Of a stretch of DNA of 64,000 nucleotides, positions 36,497 through 44,916 are shown piece after piece. The notes beneath the pieces were generated by a model, which saw only the letters and a program-made list of their open reading frames with translations, had not been told where the DNA came from and did no database searches. Origin of the DNA: CBDCWQ01 sp965223435 (lineage in GTDB: Bacteria > Myxococcota > Kuafuiibacteriia > Kuafuiibacteriales > Kuafuiibacteriaceae); contig CBDCWQ010000023.1 of the NCBI GenBank assembly GCA_965223435.1, positions 1,959,056 to 2,023,055 of the forward strand, read 5' to 3'. Within the stretch, counting starts at the first letter, position 1, and each line of letters opens with the position of its first letter. Position numbers and translations under genes: made by a program.

Positions 36497-38407
36497 GTGA
36501 GCGCAAAATCGAAGCGAAAAGACAAGCTTGTGGGGACCCTGCTCGCGGGAAAGTACAAGATCATCAAGAAGATAGGCGAGGGCGGCATGGGGTCCGTCTA
36601 CACCGCCAATCAAGCGCCGATCGATCGCAAGGTCGCGGTGAAGGTTCTTCTGGGTAAGCTCACCGAGGACGAGATCGCGGTCAAACGCTTCGAGCAAGAG
36701 GCGCGAGCCATCTCAAGGATGCAGCACCCCAACACGGTGACCATCTATGACTTTGGGCGCACCGAGGACGAGGACAGCGATGACGACGAACGCTTGTACA
36801 TCGTCATGGAATATCTCAAGGGGCAGACCCTCACGCAGCTCTTGCGTACCGAGGGGGTGCTCCCTGGTCCTCGGGTTTGCCGAATTGTTCGTCAGGTCTG
36901 TTCATCGCTCTCAGATGCCCATTCCACCGGAATCATTCATCGTGATCTGAAGCCCGACAACATCTTTTTGACCGAGGTGGGCGGGGATCACGACTGGGTC
37001 AAGGTGTTGGATTTCGGAGTGGCCAAACTGGCGGACAGCGAAGCGGCCGGGGCCTTGACTCAAACCGGAATGATTTTTGGGACGCCCAAATACATGTCTC
37101 CGGAACAGGCCGAAGGGCGCCCCATCGATCACCGCGCCGACATCTATGCCATTGGCGTGTTGCTCTACGAGATGCTCTCCGGGCGGCCTCCTTTTGTGTC
37201 TGATACGCCGGTTGGGTTGCTGCTTAAGCACATCTCCGAGAACCCGCAGCCCTTTGAACGCATTCGGCCCGATCTCACCATTGCCCCTGAACTGGAGGCC
37301 ATCGTGATGAAGGCCCTGGAGAAGTCGGCCGACAAGCGCCACCAGCAGGTGGCCGAGTTGGCGTCCGCGCTCGAGGGGTTTGAGGCGTCTGTTTCTGCAG
37401 GGTATCGGCCAGTTTCCGGCATCACTGCGCGTGTGCCACAGGCTCACGGCGGTATGCCCACGGAGCTTGTCCCCAACAATGAGGTCATGCCCACCGCCTC
37501 CGGCCTTCGGCCGCCCGACGCTTTGCCCAACGATTTGTCGTTGGGGGCTCGGCCTCGGGCCCCTTCGGCGCCGCCTTCAGATGCGCCTACCCAGGGCGCG
37601 GGCATTGGCGAAACACTCCCCGAAGGTCCGGCGCCAGGCGCCCAGGCTGCGGTGCCCACGCGGGAGTCTCTGCTCACCAGGCCGATAGGCTTGCCCGGCA
37701 GCGGGGTGGATACTCTCGGTCCCGAGATATCAGGCGATGTGCGTCGCCCCGGCGGCTCCAAGATGGGCTTGTTTCTTGGGGGGCTGGCTCTGGTTTTGGC
37801 TGCCGCTGGGCTTTTGGCTTTTGTGGTGATTGGAGGGCGGCGCAACGAAGTGGAGGTCGCTGACATCGAGGACAAGGTTCCTTCCGCCGCGAGCGGTCAG
37901 GCGAAGCCTCCTGAGCTCGCGAAGCCTCCTGAGCTCGCGAAGCCTTCTGAGGTTGCAGAACCGTCGGAGGCGGTGGCCGAGCCACAACCGGATCCGCCGT
38001 CGCGGCCGAAAGCGCAGGGGACGGTGCCTACACGGCAGAGACGTCCGGTCAAAAAGGAGCGTGCGGCGACGAGCGAAAAACTTCGGAAGGTTACGTTTCG
38101 TTTCGCATCTCATCCCTCGGGGGCAGAGGTCACCCTCGATGGTCGACAGCAAGGATTCACGCCGTTCAGCAAGGATTTCGCGCGCGACGATGGCATTCAC
38201 CAGTTTGTGTTCCGCCGCCAAGGGTTCGAGGAGGTCAGCGCCATCGGCGCCTCAACCCGCGATCAGACGATCTCAGTCCGAATGAAACCGATCAACCAGC
38301 CGAAGGTGACCGCAAAGAAGGTCAAAAAGCGACGCCCCAAGGCACGCCCGGCGCCCGAGCGCCCCTCCGCCGATCCCCTCAATGAACGCGTTGGGGACCT
38401 CAAATAG
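36497..38407 (+). CDS. Hanks-type Ser/Thr protein kinase with extracytoplasmic PEGA domain
   Basis: 636 residues. The kinase domain spans about 15-290: glycine loop GEGGMGSVY, K49, HRDLKPDN from residue 148, DFG at 172-174 and GTPKYMSPEQ. A Pro-rich juxtamembrane linker of about 130 residues leads to one transmembrane segment (424-447). Outside, a short tandem KPPEL/KPSEV spacer precedes a PEGA domain at about 531-595 (SHPSGAEVTLDGRQQG). All catalytic residues are present, so it should be active and gated by an envelope signal. The start is GTG at 36497. The promoter region is unusually complex (see separate entries). The adjacent convergent unit encodes another PEGA protein. Confidence 0.92.
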   Translation: MSAKSKRKDKLVGTLLAGKYKIIKKIGEGGMGSVYTANQAPIDRKVAVKVLLGKLTEDEIAVKRFEQEARAISRMQHPNTVTIYDFGRTEDEDSDDDERLYIVMEYLKGQTLTQLLRTEGVLPGPRVCRIVRQVCSSLSDAHSTGIIHRDLKPDNIFLTEVGGDHDWVKVLDFGVAKLADSEAAGALTQTGMIFGTPKYMSPEQAEGRPIDHRADIYAIGVLLYEMLSGRPPFVSDTPVGLLLKHISENPQPFERIRPDLTIAPELEAIVMKALEKSADKRHQQVAELASALEGFEASVSAGYRPVSGITARVPQAHGGMPTELVPNNEVMPTASGLRPPDALPNDLSLGARPRAPSAPPSDAPTQGAGIGETLPEGPAPGAQAAVPTRESLLTRPIGLPGSGVDTLGPEISGDVRRPGGSKMGLFLGGLALVLAAAGLLAFVVIGGRRNEVEVADIEDKVPSAASGQAKPPELAKPPELAKPSEVAEPSEAVAEPQPDPPSRPKAQGTVPTRQRRPVKKERAATSEKLRKVTFRFASHPSGAEVTLDGRQQGFTPFSKDFARDDGIHQFVFRRQGFEEVSAIGASTRDQTISVRMKPINQPKVTAKKVKKRRPKARPAPERPSADPLNERVGDLK

Positions 38408-38498
38408 CCAGATGGGCACACCCAACCCTAAATTTTGAAGCGCATCCGAGACTGCGAATGGGACATTTGAATCGTTTCCATGACCCGACAAATTCTGG

Positions 38499-39743
38499 CT
38501 AGGGGAGGAGCTCCAGGCGATTGGTGAATTCGGGAATGGTTCCGTCTGCATTGACGGTGCGGTCGTCCACACAGCGAAAGCCAAACTCCTGAGAGAGCTT
38601 CGTGTCGCTCACGAGATTGGGCTGACTTTCGGTGCGGCGACTAAAGGTACCAATGTGTGCGTTCGAATCGATGTTGGTGTCGCGCCAGCTCCCGCCGGCT
38701 AAGGCGCCTACGGTTCCGCTGAACCGGCCGGTGTCGGTCGTGATGCATACGGGCCAGTCGGTTCTAAAGACACCGTTGAATTGGTACTGGCCGTAAATAC
38801 ATGTGCTGCCCGACGGGCAGACGTCGGTGCCGCGCGCCAAGGGGCGCGTACAGAACCAGGGGAGGGTGTCCAGGGACCCTCGGCCGCGATCGGCGGGAAA
38901 TTGGTCTGACGACCACTCGCTGACGTTGCCGATGAGGTCAAAAATATCGCCATCGCTGGTGGTCACCTTGTCCAGCGCGGCGCCGCCCGCGGTGCCGTCC
39001 CCCGTTCCGCTGTGGGGTCTCGGAGGCGTACCGCAGATGTTTCCGAGGACCGCGTCGTCGCAGGAGGCCGGGCGATTCGGGTTGGCGACGCCCGGCGCGC
39101 TATTGGGAAGGACGGGAATGTCGAGGGGGCAAAGTTCATTGCCATCGTCGTCGGTCCGTCCCGCTTCTGTGGGGCATTGCGTCAGGCCGGCGGTGCGGTG
39201 CGCGGCCTTGGTGCGGCCTCCAACCTGTCGAATCAGAATCTGCTCCATCGAGGTGGGGAGCCGACGGCCAATCCAATCACAGAACGCGCCGGCCTGCTCC
39301 AATGTGGCCTCCACCACCGGGCACTGATCGAAGGCCCCATCGCTTTGACAGACCTGGCTTTTCGAAGCTTTGGATGGATCGGGCCGTTCGCAAGCGCCAG
39401 AGTCTATACACAGCTGGAAAAGCTCGTTGCTCACCTCAACCCGATCGACCGGAAGGGTTTTGGGGGTGACCTTCACGAAGCAGTTGTGAGGCATGCCCAT
39501 GAGCGACGAACTCAAGGTCGAGCCATCGGCCAGGAATACGGTCGTAGCATTGGGGGTGCCGGCCACGCTGGTGAGCAGCGTGCAATCCGATACGCTTTGG
39601 CGGTCCCGGCTGTCGTCGACCAGGTAGATTCGGCCGGCGTAGGCGACGGTCGCCTGATCGGTGAGGGGCGGAGACTCTCGGCCTTCCACACAGCTTGCGA
39701 GTACGAGTGCCAAGACGAGGGCGGGTGCTGGGGTCCTGAGCAT
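38499..39743 (-). CDS. Lipoprotein with FGE-sulfatase (SUMF1-like) domain, probably non-catalytic
   Basis: 414 residues with a lipoprotein signal ending LVLASC. The fold family is recognised by VDRVEVSNELFQLC, FCDWIGRRLPTSMEQ, DLIGNVSEW, AGGSWRD and FGFRCV. In formylglycine-generating enzymes a copper-binding Cys pair follows the GGS motif; here the stretch after GGSW reads RDTNIDSN and has no cysteine. It is therefore probably a binding or structural variant. Its ATG lies 2 bases after the stop of the PEGA/TPR gene, so the two are one operon. No sulfatase gene is nearby. Confidence 0.82.
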   Translation of the reverse strand: MLRTPAPALVLALVLASCVEGRESPPLTDQATVAYAGRIYLVDDSRDRQSVSDCTLLTSVAGTPNATTVFLADGSTLSSSLMGMPHNCFVKVTPKTLPVDRVEVSNELFQLCIDSGACERPDPSKASKSQVCQSDGAFDQCPVVEATLEQAGAFCDWIGRRLPTSMEQILIRQVGGRTKAAHRTAGLTQCPTEAGRTDDDGNELCPLDIPVLPNSAPGVANPNRPASCDDAVLGNICGTPPRPHSGTGDGTAGGAALDKVTTSDGDIFDLIGNVSEWSSDQFPADRGRGSLDTLPWFCTRPLARGTDVCPSGSTCIYGQYQFNGVFRTDWPVCITTDTGRFSGTVGALAGGSWRDTNIDSNAHIGTFSRRTESQPNLVSDTKLSQEFGFRCVDDRTVNADGTIPEFTNRLELLP

Positions 39744-39745
39744 GA

Positions 39746-41362
39746 CTAGAAACTCCCGGAAAGACCCAGGCGGGGGCCGTTTGGGGTGGGGGCGAAGCCG
39801 AGACCGGTAATCCGCACCATGGGTGCGTCACGTTTCGGAGTCCACCCCGCAGTGGCGGGCGGGGGCGGAACGGTGCGGGCCCACTTGTAAATGTAGAAGC
39901 CCAGGCCTGCCGCAACAAAAACGCTGCCCCCGATGATTGACCAGAACTGGATGGTTTGGAGGGTGTCCAGCTGCCCGTCCTTTCTGAACGTCGCATCCCC
40001 TTCTTCGACGGGGCCCTTATAGAGCCCAGCCCCTATGGTCTCAGGACCCAGCTGTTCAAAGCGAGACCGACTGTCGCTGAGCTTGTCAAAAGCGTAGGGG
40101 ACGCCGAACCCCAAACCACCACCGATGATCCCAATAAGGATCAGGTTCCGCCCCCAGGACGAAAGGGTGGAGTCCTGAACTGGAGGCTCGTACTTTTTCA
40201 AGTTGGCCTCGAGGGTGAGCGTTTGATCGCGCTCGACGGTGAAGTTCTGGGAGTACCGATCGTGTCCCGCAAGCTCCACGGTGATCTGGTGGGGCCCGGC
40301 CTCAAGAGCCTTCTTCTGCGTATAGGGCGAGAGCCCGACGATGGCGCCATCGATGAAGATGCGGGCGCCCGGCCGATCGACGTTGATCAGCACATGCCCC
40401 ACGTTCTCGAGTTCTTTCATCTTGAAATCCAAGGCCAGGGGTTTGTCGTCAGGCATGACAAATGCCCGTTTCACGGGTTCGTAGCCGTTGAGGTCCAAAA
40501 AAACGGTGTGAGGCCCCGGAGGAAGTTTGAGACGGAAATTGGTCTGGCCTTGGATACCGGAGTTTCGGTCGTCGACGTAAATGTCCGCCCCCGGAGGGTC
40601 GGAAGCGATGGAGAGCTCTTGAAAGCGAGACTTGATGGAGCGCTTCAGGCGCTTGATGGTGTTTTCGACATCAGCACGGTCGCTCGCGTTGGGATCGAGG
40701 TCCAAATACTGGGTGTAGTGATCGATGGCTTCTTCGTAACGACCCATTTTTTCGTAACTTTTGGCGATGTTGAACAGGGCTGCCTGGGAAGCTTTGATGT
40801 CGAACGCCGCCTTGAATTCTTCGATGGCACCCTCGTAATCGCCCTTCCCGTAGGCGTCGCGTCCCGCCTTCATCCGGGCGCGATAGCGGCCTTCGGGGGT
40901 GTTGTCGTCTTGGCCCAGCTTGCTTTTGAGCAGTTCGATTTTGTCGAGGGCTTCCGCTTTGTCTCGCGGGTTGGTCTCGAGCTTCACATAGGCCTCGTAC
41001 CAGGTGATGGCTTCTTTCCATTGCGAGAGGCGCTCATGGCATCGACCGATGTTGTAAGTCAGTCCGGCGGTCGGGGAGATCTCGTGGGCCTTTTTGAACT
41101 CTTCCAGAGCGAGAACGTACTTGCCCGCCTTGTAGTAGGCGCGCGCCGCCTCCGCGCGCAGCCGCGCAACCTCGCTGGTGGCACCCGCGCCCGCGCCCGC
41201 AGCCTTTTCGCCAGTCTTTGAGGGCGTCGGAATCGGTGGCGGGACCGTCGGTTCGGAGGAGGGCGGTTCCTCGGCATAAGCCTGGGGAGCCGTCCAGAGG
41301 ATGGACAGCGCCAGCAACGATGTGAATCGGCGCACCCCTTGCAGGTGCCATCGGCTCATCAT
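39746..41362 (-). CDS. Exported TPR protein with two PEGA domains and transmembrane segments
   Basis: About 538 residues. The signal peptide SRWHLQGVRRFTSLLALSIL ends near AYA. TPR repeats follow (AARAYYKAGKYVLALEEFKKAH; KSYEKMGRYEEAIDHYTQYL). Two PEGA domains come next: SDPPGADIYVDDRNSG and VDRPGARIFIDGAIVG, each with the GxHxI/V strand. Two hydrophobic segments lie near the C-terminus (LILIGIIGGGLGFG; WSIIGGSVFVAAGLGFYIY). GGGAGGG precedes the ATG pair at 41362/41359. It is cotranscribed with the FGE-like lipoprotein and converges on the PEGA kinase, which suggests a shared envelope function. Confidence 0.82.
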   Translation of the reverse strand: MMSRWHLQGVRRFTSLLALSILWTAPQAYAEEPPSSEPTVPPPIPTPSKTGEKAAGAGAGATSEVARLRAEAARAYYKAGKYVLALEEFKKAHEISPTAGLTYNIGRCHERLSQWKEAITWYEAYVKLETNPRDKAEALDKIELLKSKLGQDDNTPEGRYRARMKAGRDAYGKGDYEGAIEEFKAAFDIKASQAALFNIAKSYEKMGRYEEAIDHYTQYLDLDPNASDRADVENTIKRLKRSIKSRFQELSIASDPPGADIYVDDRNSGIQGQTNFRLKLPPGPHTVFLDLNGYEPVKRAFVMPDDKPLALDFKMKELENVGHVLINVDRPGARIFIDGAIVGLSPYTQKKALEAGPHQITVELAGHDRYSQNFTVERDQTLTLEANLKKYEPPVQDSTLSSWGRNLILIGIIGGGLGFGVPYAFDKLSDSRSRFEQLGPETIGAGLYKGPVEEGDATFRKDGQLDTLQTIQFWSIIGGSVFVAAGLGFYIYKWARTVPPPPATAGWTPKRDAPMVRITGLGFAPTPNGPRLGLSGSF

Positions 41363-41450
41363 GGGGCATGACCCTCCCATGTCTCCTTGGGCTTTTCAAC
41401 GGAAGAAAAGGCTTGGTGACCTTCTCTCCGAACCCGGGTACGGTGTCTGG

Positions 41451-42107
41451 ATGGTCCGCCGCGGTGAGTACTTGGAGCGGGCGGTGGTGATTCACGGGGC
41501 CCAGATTCTGCTCGATGGTCTCTACCACCGGGGTCCGGGGCGACCCGGGGTGCTGATCGCACCCCCTGATCCCGATGACGGGCATATGGAGAGCCCGAGC
41601 GTGGCCGAAATCGCCTGGTCACTGACCCAGCAGGGGCGACCGACGCTTCGATTCAACTATCGCGGGGTAGGGGGTAGCCCCGGAATCTTTGAGGGGAGGG
41701 CGTCGATGGGGCTCGATCTCGACGTCGCTCGTCTGCACCTGCTCGAGACCCTTGGCGAGCCCCGAGGCCGGCTTGCCGGAGTTGGGGTGGGCGCTGGGGC
41801 CGGGCCTCTGGTGGAGCTCGCACGGCGCCATCGCATCTCGCCCTTGGTCCTGATCGCACCCCCTGATTTACCCGACATGCGCGATCATCCCAGCGCGTGG
41901 CATCTGGTGCGCCCCTCTGGCCTTCGACGACCAGAAGTAGAAAATCAGCTTGAAGAACAGGGTGTTGGAGCCGCATGGACCGTGATTCCTGACGCGGATC
42001 CATGTTTTCGCAACGGCCTCGTCGCCTTGGGTCGTGCAGTCACCGAAAAAGTGACTGCAGACGCCTTCGACCGGCATGAATCTAAGGGTCTACACGTTCA
42101 CCCTTAG
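41451..42107 (+). CDS. Alpha/beta-hydrolase-fold protein lacking catalytic residues
   Basis: 218 residues resembling short alpha/beta hydrolases of the dienelactone-hydrolase-like type: GLYHRGPGRPGVLIAPP, MESPSVAEIAW, LRFNYRGVGGSPG. The nucleophile elbow, normally GxSxG, reads GVGVGAG, with Gly at the Ser position (residue 112). The usual GADHFF containing the catalytic His reads DADPCF, with Pro at 184. It is thus predicted inactive. ATG 41451 is favoured over ATG 41379 because the codons between them are AT-rich in third position and the family begins near here. Role unknown. Confidence 0.72.
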   Translation: MVRRGEYLERAVVIHGAQILLDGLYHRGPGRPGVLIAPPDPDDGHMESPSVAEIAWSLTQQGRPTLRFNYRGVGGSPGIFEGRASMGLDLDVARLHLLETLGEPRGRLAGVGVGAGAGPLVELARRHRISPLVLIAPPDLPDMRDHPSAWHLVRPSGLRRPEVENQLEEQGVGAAWTVIPDADPCFRNGLVALGRAVTEKVTADAFDRHESKGLHVHP

Positions 42108-42410
42108 TTGTTTCGCGTGAGGTTGCTTCTGCCCGCGGCCCTCCTTTGGTTTTTATTGCGTGAGCGGGCGCACGATCGGTGCTTAAGCACTTGAGTTTGG
42201 CAGGGAGAACTGGTCACAATCTCTTGCGCGCTCGGAAGCCGCATGCTACCAGGGCGCCCTTCACGACGCGCGGGGCGGTTTGCCCAGCGCGGCGGAAGAG
42301 AACACACGCGGGCCGCAGTGCGCGGGGTGCTGAGGGGTTTTGGACCTTGGCTTCAAGCACGTTTCGGTCGGCCGGCGGCGGACAACCCCATGGATCTCGA
42401 GAGGTAAGGA
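42108..42410. other. Leader and promoter region of rpsB
   Basis: No gene seen. It has the perfect palindrome GTGCTTAAGCAC at 42179-42190. A possible promoter is TTGCGC at 42224-42229 with TGC-TACCAG at 42247-42252 (17-base spacer). This would give a leader of about 150 bases before rpsB, long enough for ribosomal-protein feedback control, but no known motif was recognised. Confidence 0.4.
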
Positions 42411-43289
42411 ATGTCAACGGTTACGATGAAGCAGATGCTTGAAGCAGGTGTCCATTTTGGGCATCAGACCAAGCGCTGGAACCCGAAAATGAAACCATAC
42501 ATTTTCGGAGCCCGAAACGGGATCTACATCATCGATTTGCAGCAAACGGTGGTGCAGTGGCGAAGGGCATACGATTTCATCGTCGACATTGCCTCTCACG
42601 GAGAGAAAGTCCTTTTTGTCGGGACCAAACGTCAGGCGCAGGACGTGATCGCAGACGAGGCGAAACGCGCCGGCATGTTCTACGTCAACAACCGATGGCT
42701 CGGTGGTACGTTGACGAATTTCAAAACAGTCAAGGCTTCGATTGAGCGCCTCCGGACCATTGAACGGATGGAAACCGACGGAACGTTCGAGAAGCTTCTC
42801 AAAAAAGAGGTGCTGAGGCTCAACCGGGAGCGCGGCAAGCTCGAACGCTCTTTGGGTGGAATCAAGGACATGGGAAAACTGCCCGGCGCGGTTTTTATCG
42901 TGGATCCCAAAAAGGAGCATATTGCGGTGGCCGAAGCGAATCGGCTTCAGATTCCCGTGGTGGCCATCGTCGACACCAACTGTGACCCAGACCTTATCGA
43001 TTATGTGATTCCCGGCAACGACGACGCGATCCGGTCGATACGGCTGTTCACGGCCAACATCTCCGATGCGTGCGCGGAGGGTTCGGCGAAGTATCAAGAG
43101 AACTTAGCCGGGCAAGGACCACAGCACATTGCGCCGAAGAAGCCCGCAGAGGATGCACCGCCGGGGCCCGAGGTTGAGCATGTGGCCCGTCCTACGCCGC
43201 CCAGTGGGTCGGCGGAGCCGGGGGTTAAGCCTTCCACTGAAGAAAAGGCCAGCGCCAGCGAATCCGTGCCCAGGCCTGTGATCGGCTGA
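42411..43289 (+). CDS. rpsB: 30S ribosomal protein S2
   Basis: Protein S2 of the small ribosomal subunit, 292 residues. Family sequence is clear: MKQMLEAGVHFGHQTKRWNPKM, RNGIYIIDLQQT, VGTKRQAQD, VNNRWLGGTLTNF and NCDPDLIDYVIPGNDDA. GAGGTAAGGA lies just before the ATG. The last 60 residues or so form a Pro/Glu/Ala-rich tail not found in E. coli S2 (241 residues). It is followed by tsf, the normal arrangement. Confidence 0.98.
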   Translation: MSTVTMKQMLEAGVHFGHQTKRWNPKMKPYIFGARNGIYIIDLQQTVVQWRRAYDFIVDIASHGEKVLFVGTKRQAQDVIADEAKRAGMFYVNNRWLGGTLTNFKTVKASIERLRTIERMETDGTFEKLLKKEVLRLNRERGKLERSLGGIKDMGKLPGAVFIVDPKKEHIAVAEANRLQIPVVAIVDTNCDPDLIDYVIPGNDDAIRSIRLFTANISDACAEGSAKYQENLAGQGPQHIAPKKPAEDAPPGPEVEHVARPTPPSGSAEPGVKPSTEEKASASESVPRPVIG

Positions 43290-43339
43290 CGTCGCCCTCG
43301 GCCCTGTGGCGTTTTTACAAGCAAAACAAGGAAATAATC

Positions 43340-44011
43340 ATGGCAAGTGTTTCAGCGAAATCAGTTAAATCGCTTCGAGATCGCACCCACGCTGGGATGA
43401 TGGATTGCAAAAAAGCATTGATCGAGTGTGACGGAGATGAGGACAAAGCGGCCGAGTGGCTCCGAAAGAAAGGGCTATCCGAAGTCTCCAAGAAGGCAGG
43501 CCGCGTGGCCGCAGAGGGCGCCATCGGCAGCTACATTCATATGGGCGGCAAGATGGGGGTCCTGGTCGAAATCAATTCGGAGTCCGACTTTGTGGCCAAG
43601 GGGGAAGATTTTCAGGTCTTCGTCAAGGAAATCGCCATGCAGGTGGCCGCAGCCAATCCGCTCTACCTTAGCCGTGAAGATGTTCCCGCTGAAGAAATCG
43701 CGCGAGAGCGCGAGGTGTACCGGGCTCAGGTCTTGGAGCAAGGCAAACCAGAGAACATCGTGGACAAGATCGTCCAGGGCAAGCTCGACAAATGGTACGG
43801 CGAAGTGTGCCTTATGGAGCAGCCTTGGGTGAAAGAAAACAAAATGTCGATCGAGGACTTGCGGGCGCAGGTGGTCCAAAAGACCGGCGAGAACGTCCGA
43901 ATCCGTCGTTTTGCCCGTTTTGTGCTCGGTGAAGGAATCGAAAAGAAGCAAGACAATTTGCGCGAGGAAGTGGCCAAGATGCAAGATGCGGCCCGGGCGA
44001 AGGGGGACTGA
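43340..44011 (+). CDS. tsf: Translation elongation factor Ts
   Basis: EF-Ts exchanges GDP for GTP on EF-Tu. The protein is 223 residues, a short form. The N-terminal UBA-like part has SLRDRTHAGMMDCKKAL, followed by AAEWLRKKGL and the EF-Tu-contacting SESDFVAKG (family TDFVA). AAGGAAATAATC precedes the ATG. It is cotranscribed with rpsB, 50 bases downstream. Confidence 0.97.
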   Translation: MASVSAKSVKSLRDRTHAGMMDCKKALIECDGDEDKAAEWLRKKGLSEVSKKAGRVAAEGAIGSYIHMGGKMGVLVEINSESDFVAKGEDFQVFVKEIAMQVAAANPLYLSREDVPAEEIAREREVYRAQVLEQGKPENIVDKIVQGKLDKWYGEVCLMEQPWVKENKMSIEDLRAQVVQKTGENVRIRRFARFVLGEGIEKKQDNLREEVAKMQDAARAKGD

Positions 44012-44052
44012 TCCCTCGGCGCATCTTCGTGATATGCGGGCCGGCCAGCTCG

Positions 44053-44110
44053 CATGCGGGTGAGCTGAGGGCGACGGGTGGGGCCGAATGGACCTGAGCC
44101 GGGGCCTTCA
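44053..44110 (-). repeat. Dispersed intergenic repeat, probable copy C (inverted)
   Basis: Read on the minus strand, ATTCGGCCCCACCCGT then CCCTC and GCTCACCCGCA closely match the core of copy B at 50721-50754. The flanks match less well. It lies between convergent tsf and the 44122 gene. Confidence 0.5.
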
Positions 44111-44121
44111 AGCCGAATAAA

Positions 44122-44550
44122 TCAGCTGAGGCCTGAGGCCCGTCGATAGGGCAGAAGTTCGGCCCGGGCGACGATGAGTTCTCGGAGCTTTTCGTGCCCG
44201 TGAATAAATCCGCTCAACACAAAGCCTCCTCGGCGGGTCGTGACGTAGTAACCGCCCAGTGGGATGTCGGATGTACGGATGTGGATGATGTCTTCCCAGG
44301 GGAAGTGTTCGAAGTCTGTGGCTCCCCGGTACGTGACTCCATACTCATCGACCACGTAGGCCATGTTCCAGTAGTAGGCGACGAAGATCATGAAAAAGAG
44401 AACAAAAAACGCAATGGATGCAAACACATAGTTGGGCAGGGCATCGGCGATGGCGGCCGCCAGTCCGATGGTGACCCACACCAAGAGCGCCAACAGCACT
44501 GCAAAGCGGATGAGCCACGAAGCTCGGAATTCGACTCGGTCTCGCACCAT
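44122..44550 (-). CDS. Small membrane protein with PH-like domain
   Basis: 142 residues. Two transmembrane segments at about 12-36 and 42-62 (LLALLVWVTIGLAAAIA; FASIAFFVLFFMIFVAYY) are followed by a beta-rich domain (VVDEYGVTYRGATDFEHFPWEDI), a layout typical of bacterial PH-like YcxB/YdbS-type proteins. Function unknown. A weak minus-strand promoter may exist near 44605-44575. Confidence 0.7.
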   Translation of the reverse strand: MVRDRVEFRASWLIRFAVLLALLVWVTIGLAAAIADALPNYVFASIAFFVLFFMIFVAYYWNMAYVVDEYGVTYRGATDFEHFPWEDIIHIRTSDIPLGGYYVTTRRGGFVLSGFIHGHEKLRELIVARAELLPYRRASGLS

Positions 44551-44916
44551 GAACGCCCTTATAGGCCTAACCTCTATTAAAAGGTCTGTGCCCCCAAGTG
44601 GTCAAACGGTCTTCGCGCGGATCGGGGCTTTGCCGCGGTGTTGACGTGGTCAGCCTATATTGACAGCGCCAATGGGGCCCATCCTTCAGGTGGGTCGAGC
44701 CGATGCGCTGTGGTGCCGTAGATCCATGAAAGATTTGATCTTTTTGCTTCCAAACAGAGCGGGCAAGGGCGGGCCCATGTAGGCTGGCATCGCACCCGAA
44801 CGGTCAAGGGGTGCCGATCGCAACCTTGGGCACTGAAAACCCAGGCGGGTAACAGTTGGGTCTCGACTCGTGTCACTATGAGGGACCCACGCGCTCCACG
44901 AGGGCGAGGAAAATTC
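44551..44916. other. Divergent intergenic region before the MoxR operon
   Basis: No gene, tRNA or strong repeat seen. TTGGGC at 44826-44831 and TAACAG at 44850-44855 (18-base spacer) are a weak promoter candidate for the MoxR operon. Confidence 0.3.

Noticed and set aside
39956..41221. 421-codon plus-strand frame opposite the PEGA/TPR gene
   Set aside because: It mirrors the real minus-strand gene; the product has no family pattern, and the opposite strand has signal peptide, TPR and PEGA motifs.
41359..41381. Overlapping divergent starts of the PEGA/TPR gene and the hydrolase-like gene
   Set aside because: The codons between 41379 and 41451 have AT-rich third positions unlike the gene, so ATG 41451 is a better hydrolase start and the genes need not overlap.
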